From assembly GCF_000511355.1 (NCBI RefSeq), contig NC_023135.1, positions 1,948,371 through 2,012,370 of the forward strand: a DNA stretch of 64,000 bases. The letters run 5' to 3'. The notes beneath the pieces are model-generated. The model was not told where the DNA came from, searched no databases, and saw nothing but the letters and a program-made list of their open reading frames with translations. The position numbers were made by a program, and so were the translations under genes. Positions within the stretch are counted from its first letter, which is position 1. Every line of letters starts with the position of its first letter. This document shows positions 58,511 through 64,000 of this stretch, one piece after another. This DNA is from Leisingera methylohalidivorans DSM 14336 (GTDB taxonomy: Bacteria; Pseudomonadota; Alphaproteobacteria; Rhodobacterales; Rhodobacteraceae).

Positions 58511-58540
58511 TTTTAAATGTCAGACTTTTAAATGTCGGAC
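58511..58540. promoter_or_regulatory. Tandem 15-bp direct repeats, GntR-operator candidate
   Basis: TTTTAAATGTCAGAC (58511-58525) is followed at once by TTTTAAATGTCGGAC (58526-58540), one mismatch. Each contains a TGTCnGAC core, the palindromic type bound by FadR-subfamily GntR regulators. It lies 54 bp upstream of the GntR start and 26 bp upstream of the first divergent frame, well placed to control both. Confidence 0.6.
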
Positions 58541-58593
58541 AAATGATTTTTTGCCGGGGCACCTCCGGCGTAGTGCTGCGTCAGGGCCCGAGC

Positions 58594-59322
58594 ATGAAGA
58601 TTGACCCCAACAGTTCCGCCGATCTTTCGGTTCAGATCGCGCAGTCGATCAAGGATGCCATCATCTCGGGGGCGCTGATCGTGGATGAGCGGCTGCCGTC
58701 CGAAAGCGAGCTGTCGGAGCAGTTTCAGGTCTCCCGTTCCACCGTGCGCGAAGCATTGAAGCGATTGGCCGCGCAATCCTTGATCCGCACCCAGCGCGGC
58801 GCCTCCGGCGGGGCGTTTGTGAACCGCCTGAGCTTTGAGGACGCCTATTCGCAGCAGATCACCACCTCGACCCTGCTGCTGAGCATGAACGCGGTAAGTT
58901 TTGATACCGCTTGCGAGGCGCGTTACGCGCTGGAGCGTGCCTGTGCGCCGCTGTCGGCAGCGCGGCGCAGCGCCGATCACCTGGCCACCATGCGGACAGA
59001 GATCTTCCGCCAGGGCCAGCCGGGGCTGACCGATGTGGCGTTTTGCGCCTCCGATGTGGCGTTTCACCGGGCGCTGGTGGACGGGGCCGGCAATCCGGTG
59101 CTGTCCTACCAGCTGGCCGGCGCGGTTGAGGCAATGCAGCCCTTGATGAACATGATCACCTTCACCGCCCGCGACCGCGAGGTGATCACCGGCCTTCACA
59201 CCCGCATTGCCGATGCCATTGAAGCAGGCAACGGCGGCGCTGCCACCGCGGGCCTGCAGGACCTGGAGAACGAAACGCGCAAGCTGGCGTCCGATGTCTT
59301 TGCGGCCCGGGCGCATAAATAG
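58594..59322 (+). CDS. GntR (FadR subfamily) transcriptional regulator
   Basis: A 242-aa regulator. The winged helix (about 10-80) carries the GntR signature LPSESELSEQFQVSRSTVREALKRL (in parts). The C-terminal FCD ligand domain (about 100-230) has the metal-binding His pattern (FHRALVDGAGNP, GLHTRIADAI). The ATG at 58594 gives a normal N-terminus; the ribosome site is weak. A GntR regulator is also next to dmdA in other roseobacters. It probably responds to DMSP or a breakdown product; the ligand is inferred. Confidence 0.88.
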   Translation: MKIDPNSSADLSVQIAQSIKDAIISGALIVDERLPSESELSEQFQVSRSTVREALKRLAAQSLIRTQRGASGGAFVNRLSFEDAYSQQITTSTLLLSMNAVSFDTACEARYALERACAPLSAARRSADHLATMRTEIFRQGQPGLTDVAFCASDVAFHRALVDGAGNPVLSYQLAGAVEAMQPLMNMITFTARDREVITGLHTRIADAIEAGNGGAATAGLQDLENETRKLASDVFAARAHK

Positions 59323-59657
59323 AGACGCTGCACTTGCTAACCGTGAACCGGGACAGCCGGGCCATGGTCAAACCCCGTTCGGCATTTTCACCTGGCATCC
59401 GGCTGCACGATACCTGTGCCTTCCAAGCGGCGCAAAACCACGGGCAAGTGATTGTTTTCTTGTACAATACCACGAACCTAGGGCTGGCGTGGCACCGCCG
59501 TTTCCCGGCGCGGAAAACGGCTAAAGTCCTGCGAGGGCTTTCAGCGGCCCGGCCGGCAGCAGAAGACCCGTTTTCAGCGCCGGAAAACTGACCGGAATCC
59601 TCGCAGAATTCCGGTTCCCCCCTTTGCAACCCGAAAGAAGCAGACTATATAGCCACT
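59323..59657. other. 335-bp gap between gntR and ssrA
   Basis: No gene is recognisable. It contains an imperfect hairpin CCGTTTCCC / GGAAAACGG around 59498-59520 and the ssrA promoter at its right end. Confidence 0.5.
59624..59651 (+). promoter_or_regulatory. Sigma-70-type promoter of ssrA
   Basis: TTGCAA (59624-59629), 16-bp spacer, TATATA (59646-59651), placing the start of transcription near 59658 at the acceptor piece of the tmRNA. Confidence 0.65.
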
Positions 59658-59975
59658 GTTCCCTTGTGGAACTATGGACATAAACGCGCTCGTAATAAGC
59701 GGATCGGACCCGGGGGCGGTACCCGGCGACTCCACCAAACATCCTTCATTTGGGGATCATGGGGTCGAAACAGGATCGACGGACGTCTAAAGGGGTTAGC
59801 TTTGTCTCGGCGGGGTGCCACCGTACCGGCCCAAACAGTACAATTGCAAATGACAATCGTGCTCCGGCAATGGCTCTGGCTGCGTAAGCAGTTCGAGTCG
59901 CCGAAACTAAGTCCTTGCGCCTAGCAGTGTAAGGCGGGGTTCGCAGGTACCTGGCAACAGAAACCTGCACTTTCC
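59658..59975 (+). ncRNA. ssrA: Permuted two-piece transfer-messenger RNA (ssrA)
   Basis: The 3' acceptor piece comes first: a T-arm region (GGACCCGGGGGCGGTACCCGG) ending CGACTCCACCA at 59737. A 23-base intervening segment (59738-59760) follows. The coding piece begins GGGGTCG at 59761, which pairs with CGACTCC of the acceptor, and continues with the conserved GGATCGACGG. The tag frame at 59846-59887 encodes ANDNRAPAMALAA and stops TAA; GCA is the resume codon. tmRNA rescues stalled ribosomes and tags the peptide for ClpXP. The outer ends are approximate. Confidence 0.95.
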
Positions 59976-60138
59976 GCCCTGAGACTAAGTTGCTGTCACG
60001 TCAACCTGCCGGAATTTCCGTATTGGCGGTTCAACTCTGCTGGCGGCAGCGATATCACCGATGCTTGAACCAACGCCGGTCTGCGGCCTGCCCGTGCCTG
60101 CCGCAATCTGCCGGGAGAAGAACGCACTCAGGATTAAG

Positions 60139-60702
60139 ATGTCCAAATCTATCAGCAAACCCGAATCTGCCCCTGTGTCCCCGCGCCGGACAGCGCCTGC
60201 TCACGGTCTAAAGCAGTATGCAGCGGATAGCACCCCGGCCATGGCAGCCCCTTTTGACCCCGCAAGCCCGGCTCACATGCCTTTGACCCGGCTGCTGCAC
60301 TACTGGTTCGAAGAGGTGTGGCGCAAAGGGAATATGGACGCCGTTGCCGAGGTGATGACCCCAGACACGTTGATTTCCGGCGCGATCTCTGCCCTGGCAG
60401 AACCAGAATGCGACTATGGCGAAGTTGTCGCGGCGCTGCGCAACCTGCTGGGGCCGATGACTTTCACTTTTACCCACGCAATGGAAACCGCAGACTGGGT
60501 TTCCGTCCGGCTTTTGGTTCGCACCTGCAAGCCAAGCGATGGCACGCCCTTTCAGATCACCGGTCAGCTGATGGCCCGGGTGGAGGAGGGCAGGATCGCC
60601 GAACTGCACTCCAATATGGACTACTTCCAGATGTTTGAGAAACTGGGACAGCTGCCGCCCGAGGCCCTTGCGGTCTGCATGACAGGCGAACGGTTGAAGT
60701 GA
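60139..60702 (+). CDS. SnoaL-like (NTF2-fold) protein
   Basis: A 187-aa protein. A polar, Pro/Ala-rich N-terminal region (1-45) precedes an NTF2-like cone fold (about 50-180; YWFEEVWRKGNMDAVAEVM and VEEGRIAELHSNMDYFQMF). SnoaL-like proteins are ester cyclases, hydrolases or binding proteins; the function here is unknown. I chose the ATG at 60139, which has AGGA five bases upstream. It stands alone between ssrA and the chromate genes. Confidence 0.75.
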   Translation: MSKSISKPESAPVSPRRTAPAHGLKQYAADSTPAMAAPFDPASPAHMPLTRLLHYWFEEVWRKGNMDAVAEVMTPDTLISGAISALAEPECDYGEVVAALRNLLGPMTFTFTHAMETADWVSVRLLVRTCKPSDGTPFQITGQLMARVEEGRIAELHSNMDYFQMFEKLGQLPPEALAVCMTGERLK

Positions 60703-60727
60703 CGCGCATTGGCCGCCCCGTGCAACC

Positions 60728-60757
60728 TTGACAAGGCTGCCGCAAATGCGGTTTCTA
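60728..60757 (+). promoter_or_regulatory. Candidate promoter of the chromate-type pair
   Basis: A consensus TTGACA at 60728-60733 is followed after 18 bp by TTTCTA (60752-60757), about 85 bp upstream of the rhodanese-ChrB start. The -10 element is weak. Confidence 0.35.
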
Positions 60758-60842
60758 AGAAGTATGGGGACAACCGCGAACGCCCCGTGAGGCGACAAGC
60801 CCAAGGTTCGCATGTTAACCTTGCTCGCGAGGAGACATGCCC

Positions 60843-61658
60843 ATGGCTGCCCCGAATGAAATCACCCCCGCCCAGCTCTTGCGTCTGATCGGCACGCCCA
60901 ATGCGCCGGTGCTGGTGGATATCTGCATTGACGAGGACTTTGCCGCGGATCCTTTTCTGATCCCCGGTTCCTTCCGCCATCCCCATCGGGATATAGATGG
61001 CCTCAAGGCCCGCCTCGACGGGCGGCGTTGCGTGGTGATTTGCCAGAAGGGCATCAAACTGTCGCAAGGCATGGCCGCCTGGCTGCGCAATGACGGGATT
61101 GAGGCGGAATACCTGCAGGGCGGCATGTTTGCTTGGCGAACCCTGGAAAATGCGCCGCGGATCCCGGCCAGCGCCCTGCCCGCCCCGGTGGGCGGCAGCA
61201 CTCTGTGGGTGACCCGGCACCGCCCCAAGATCGACCGCATCGCCTGCCCCTGGCTGATCCGCCGCTTTGCGGATCCCAAGGCGCGTATTCTGTATGTCTC
61301 GCCATCCGAGGTTGCCGGCGTTGCTGACCGCTTTGGCGCCACGCCGTTTGATGTCGAGGACGTGTTTTGGTCGCACCGCGGGCCGCTTTGCACTTTTGAC
61401 ACCATGCTGGATGAATTCGGCCTGAGGACACCGGCGCTGGACAGGCTGTCCCTGGTTGTAAGAGGCGCCGACACCAACCGGCACGATCTGGCGCCCGAGG
61501 CAGCGGGGCTGCTGGCCCTCTCGGTCGGGCTGTCGCGCCAGTTCAAGGATGACCATCAGCAGCTCGAGGCAGGCATGACCCTATATGATGCGCTATACCG
61601 CTGGGCCCGTGACGGTCAGGGCGAAGGCCACGACTGGCCCGCGGACCGGACGGCATGA
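60843..61658 (+). CDS. Rhodanese-ChrB-domain protein (chromate resistance type)
   Basis: A 271-aa fusion. Residues 1-105 are a rhodanese domain (VLVDICIDEDF, loop CQKGIKLSQGMAAWL with the likely active-site Cys). Residues 120-260 are a ChrB C-terminal domain (WVTRHRPKIDRIACPWLIRRF, then HDLAPEAAGLLALS). It overlaps chrA by four bases. It may sense or reduce oxyanions for export. I took the second ATG, at 60843, because GAGGAG is eight bases upstream; the first ATG has spacing of two. Confidence 0.87.
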   Translation: MAAPNEITPAQLLRLIGTPNAPVLVDICIDEDFAADPFLIPGSFRHPHRDIDGLKARLDGRRCVVICQKGIKLSQGMAAWLRNDGIEAEYLQGGMFAWRTLENAPRIPASALPAPVGGSTLWVTRHRPKIDRIACPWLIRRFADPKARILYVSPSEVAGVADRFGATPFDVEDVFWSHRGPLCTFDTMLDEFGLRTPALDRLSLVVRGADTNRHDLAPEAAGLLALSVGLSRQFKDDHQQLEAGMTLYDALYRWARDGQGEGHDWPADRTA

Positions 61659-62926
61659 GCCCTCCCAGCTGGACGGAGATGTTCCGTGTCTTCGGGCGCA
61701 TCGGGGTGCTGAGCTTTGGCGGCCCCGCGGCGCAGATTTCAGTGATGCACAAGGAGCTGGTTGAAGACCGCCCCTGGCTGAGCGAGGACAGCTTCCTGCG
61801 CGGCCTTTCCTTTTGCATGCTGCTGCCGGGGCCGGAGGCGATGCAGCTGGCGACCTATACCGGCTGGCGGATGCGCGGCACCGCCGGCGGGCTGCTGGCG
61901 GGGCTGCTGTTTGTGCTGCCGGGTGCAGCGGTGATTGCGGCGCTGGTCTGGCTCTATGCGCAATACGGCACCCTGCCCGCGGTGCAATCCGCATTTCTGG
62001 GGGTCAAGGCGGCGGTGGTTGTCATTATCCTGCAAGCGCTGCGGCGGCTGGCGGGCAAGGCCCTGAACCATCCGCTGGACTGGGCGCTGGCGGGGTTCGG
62101 CTTTGCCGCGCTGTTCCTGTTCAACCTGCCGTTTCCGCTGGTGGTGCTGGCCGCCGCCTGCATTGGCCTGCTGCGCAAAGACGGCAGCACCGGTGATCCC
62201 GCACACAGCGCGCCTGCCCGCAATGGCAGCACCCTGCGCACAATTGCAGTTTGGGGAGGGTTGTGGCTGCTGCCGCTGATTGCCCTGTCGCTGTCCGGAG
62301 CAGGTTTTCTGGCGGACATCGGCTGGTTCTTTTCCAAACTGGCCGTGGTGACCTTTGGCGGCGCCTATGCGGTGCTGGCCTATATCAGCCAGACCGTGGT
62401 CAGCCAATTCGGCTGGATCACCGCCGGGCAGATGATCGATGCCTTGGGCCTGGCCGAAACAACCCCTGGCCCGCTGATCCTGGTCACCCAGTTTGTCGCC
62501 ATGCTGTCCGGATTGACGAAGGGCGGGTCCGGGCTGTTCCTGGCTGCAGGCGCGGTGGCGCTTTGGGCGACCTTCATGCCATGTTTTCTGTGGATCTTTG
62601 CCGCGGCGCCTTATGTGGAGCGTATCGCCGCGCATCCCCGGCTTGGCATGGCGCTGAAGGCGGTAACGGCCACGGTGGCGGGTGTCATTCTGAACCTGTC
62701 CGTGTGGTTCATGATGCATGTGACCTTTGCCGGAACGCAGGTGATTGAGGCCGGTATTCTGCACATGCCTGTTCCGGTCTGGAGCAGCATAAACAGCACA
62801 GCGGTTCTGCTGGTTCTGCTGGCGCCGCTTGCCGCCTGGGCGGTGCGCGGTAATATGCTGCTGCTGCTGGCGGTGATGGCAGCAGCCGGTCTGGCCATTG
62901 CGGAATTCCCGTTTGCAATCAGCTGA
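61655..62926 (+). CDS. chrA: ChrA family chromate ion transporter
   Basis: A 423-aa long-chain CHR protein with two homologous halves. The N-terminal half opens FGRIGVLSFGGPAAQISVMH and contains CMLLPGPEAMQLATYTGW. The C-terminal half repeats the pattern (FFSKLAVVTFGGAYAVLAYI, then ALGLAETTPGPLILVTQF). About 10-12 membrane spans. ChrA exports chromate, using sulfate-like recognition. The start overlaps the rhodanese-ChrB stop as ATGA. Confidence 0.93.
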   Translation: MSPPSWTEMFRVFGRIGVLSFGGPAAQISVMHKELVEDRPWLSEDSFLRGLSFCMLLPGPEAMQLATYTGWRMRGTAGGLLAGLLFVLPGAAVIAALVWLYAQYGTLPAVQSAFLGVKAAVVVIILQALRRLAGKALNHPLDWALAGFGFAALFLFNLPFPLVVLAAACIGLLRKDGSTGDPAHSAPARNGSTLRTIAVWGGLWLLPLIALSLSGAGFLADIGWFFSKLAVVTFGGAYAVLAYISQTVVSQFGWITAGQMIDALGLAETTPGPLILVTQFVAMLSGLTKGGSGLFLAAGAVALWATFMPCFLWIFAAAPYVERIAAHPRLGMALKAVTATVAGVILNLSVWFMMHVTFAGTQVIEAGILHMPVPVWSSINSTAVLLVLLAPLAAWAVRGNMLLLLAVMAAAGLAIAEFPFAIS

Positions 62927-63043
62927 CTGCCGATCCCCGCAAAGTGCCGTCAGCCGCAAGAAATTTTCGGTCCGTGAAAAGGCTGCCCTTTTGTTTCCGC
63001 CAGAATCTCCTATGCTGGGAACAAATGAACAAAGGGTGACTGC

Positions 63044-63517
63044 ATGTCCCGTGAAATCGACTATGGCAACCTGATGCACTCTGCCATGCGCGGCCTGATC
63101 CGGACCGTGCTGCAGGATATCTCTGACAACGGCTTGCCCGGTAACCACCACTTTTTCATCACCTTCGATACGGCCCACCCGGATGTGGAACTGGCCGATT
63201 GGCTATCCGATCGGTATCCCGGTGAGATGACCGTGGTCATGCAGCATTGGTTCGACAATCTGACCGTGGATGAGGACGGCTTTGCGGTCACTCTGAACTT
63301 CGGTGACTCCCCGGAACCGCTCTATATCCCCTATGACGCAATCCGCACATTTGTGGACCCGTCGGTGGAATTCGGACTGCGGTTCGAGTCCGCCGATGAA
63401 GAGCCGGAAGGCTACTCCGCGGTGATGGATCCGGCTGAGGAACCGAACGACGCTGAGGAGCATGAGAACGACAAGAAAGACGCGGATGTCGTGTCACTGG
63501 ACAGCTTCCGCAAATAG
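63044..63517 (+). CDS. sspB: SspB-type ClpXP adaptor
   Basis: A 157-aa protein with the SspB fold in residues 1-110 (MRGLIRTVLQDI, HHFFITFDTAHPDVELAD, VVMQHWFDNL, FGDSPEPLYIPYDAI). A long acidic linker follows (115-150), then the basic C-terminal tip VVSLDSFRK that docks on ClpX. SspB delivers ssrA-tagged peptides to ClpXP. The ssrA gene lies only about 3 kb upstream. AAGGGTG precedes the start. Confidence 0.92.
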   Translation: MSREIDYGNLMHSAMRGLIRTVLQDISDNGLPGNHHFFITFDTAHPDVELADWLSDRYPGEMTVVMQHWFDNLTVDEDGFAVTLNFGDSPEPLYIPYDAIRTFVDPSVEFGLRFESADEEPEGYSAVMDPAEEPNDAEEHENDKKDADVVSLDSFRK

Positions 63518-63544
63518 GCGGCACTGCCTCTTGACGCAGTAACA

Positions 63545-63568
63545 GGCAGCCCGGCCGGCTGCCGTTTT
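63545..63568 (+). terminator. Rho-independent terminator of sspB
   Basis: A 7-bp stem GGCAGCC / GGCTGCC with a 5-base loop and GTTTT tail, 28 bp past the sspB stop. Confidence 0.75.
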
Positions 63569-63604
63569 CATGTCCTGTTTATTCTTGTCCCGCTTGTTCC
63601 TGGC

Positions 63605-64000
63605 CTATTGCCTGGCCAGGAAGGTTTTCAGCCTCCGGCGCGGTTCGCCGTTCAACCGTGAAATGTAAACCAGATCCAGCCCGCCATCGGCCAGGGTCCT
63701 GTCATACTGCTGCATTTCGTAGTCGCCGTTCGGGTGAATAAACAGCGAAAAGACTGTCAGCGTATCGCCGGTCAGGCGCCCCCAGACGAAGGGTTCGCCC
63801 TCCATCGGGTTCAGCGGCACCGCATGACCGAACACATTGCGTGTCATCGCCGCAGAGTAGACACCTTCGCGTCCGCTTTGCTGAAATTCGATTTGATAGG
63901 TCTTGGTCTTTCTGCGGCCGTCATCCTTTTCGGTGGTCGAGGTCCATTCGATGATGAACCCTTTCTTCATCTCATTGATGGAGACGCTCATATCCCGGGG
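63605..64000 (-). CDS. Unknown protein, C-terminal part (runs off the window)
   Basis: At least 128 residues. The frame stays open from an ATG at 63991 to the right edge, so the true start probably lies outside. It looks like a mostly beta, lipocalin-like domain (KTYQIEFQQSGREGVYSAAM, GRLTGDTLTVFSLFIHPNG) ending in a basic tail (EPRRRLKTFLARQ). No catalytic motif seen. It is convergent with sspB. Family unknown to me. Confidence 0.7.
   Translation of the reverse strand, partial: PRDMSVSINEMKKGFIIEWTSTTEKDDGRRKTKTYQIEFQQSGREGVYSAAMTRNVFGHAVPLNPMEGEPFVWGRLTGDTLTVFSLFIHPNGDYEMQQYDRTLADGGLDLVYISRLNGEPRRRLKTFLARQ

Noticed and set aside
59664..59924. An 86-codon plus-strand frame within ssrA
   Set aside because: The region is the permuted tmRNA gene; the only translated frame expected is the 13-residue tag.
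61739..63178. A 479-codon minus-strand frame opposite chrA
   Set aside because: Composition is Gln/Arg/His-rich and low in hydrophobic runs; it is a shadow of the ChrA gene and spills into sspB.

Overview
The window looks like chromosomal DNA of a marine Roseobacter-group alphaproteobacterium (Rhodobacterales; something like Leisingera, Phaeobacter or Ruegeria). This is inferred from the high GC content, the CtrA/SciP pair, LpxI in place of LpxH, a circularly permuted two-piece tmRNA gene, an SspB of the alphaproteobacterial type, a trgA-trgB-cysK tellurite locus, and a DMSP demethylation pair (dmdA-acuI). Gene density is about 90%. Most genes are vertically inherited-looking core genes. I see no prophage, insertion sequence, plasmid gene or CRISPR array.

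Layout. 1-4.7 kb, minus strand: the 5' part of recG overlapping ligA, then ctrA and the gene for its inhibitor sciP. 4.76-6.2 kb: mnmA, convergent with the envelope cluster across two strong hairpins. 6.2-18.6 kb, minus strand: a long envelope and isoprenoid run transcribed pyrH // frr-uppS-cdsA-dxr-rseP-(41-aa membrane peptide)-bamA-skp-fabZ-lpxA-lpxI-lpxB. It makes the undecaprenyl carrier, phospholipid precursors, lipid A and the outer-membrane assembly machinery. 18.7-27 kb, plus strand: miaA, an AraC regulator, and a four-gene oligopeptide-type ABC importer whose two ATPases are fused in one protein. 27-31 kb: a small membrane protein preceded by a perfect CtrA-box sequence, a lytic transglycosylase, ssb, aroB and aroK. 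31-39 kb, plus strand: two conserved proteins of unknown function, xerD, a CNNM/CorC-type protein, a BT1-like transporter and a dimethylglycine/sarcosine dehydrogenase-like flavoprotein.

39-43 kb: a MobA/MocA-like nucleotidyltransferase preceded by a nested symmetric palindrome, a secreted RTX-repeat protein with a C-terminal Hint domain, a long leader or intergenic stretch, and tRNA-Ser(GGA). 43-53 kb, minus strand: alaX, an MscS channel, the cysK-trgB-trgA locus, a CFA synthase, a photolyase and a cysteine-desulfurase-like enzyme. 53-59 kb: a VOC protein, a BCCT transporter, acuI, dmdA, a chain of four very short overlapping reading frames, and a divergent GntR regulator with a tandem-repeat operator candidate. 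59-64 kb: the permuted ssrA gene, a SnoaL-like protein, a rhodanese-ChrB/ChrA pair, sspB and a truncated unknown gene.

Functional themes are cell-cycle and motility control (CtrA, SciP and several candidate CtrA boxes), methylated sulfur and amine metabolism (DmdA, AcuI, BCCT, dimethylglycine dehydrogenase-like), metal(loid) stress (TrgAB-CysK, ChrAB), and ribosome rescue coupled to proteolysis (ssrA near sspB). I did not find a clearly new multi-gene system. The strongest candidates for undescribed biology are the chain of tiny frames upstream of dmdA, the nested palindrome near 39.23 kb, the CtrA-box small-protein genes and the RTX-Hint protein with its structured leader.
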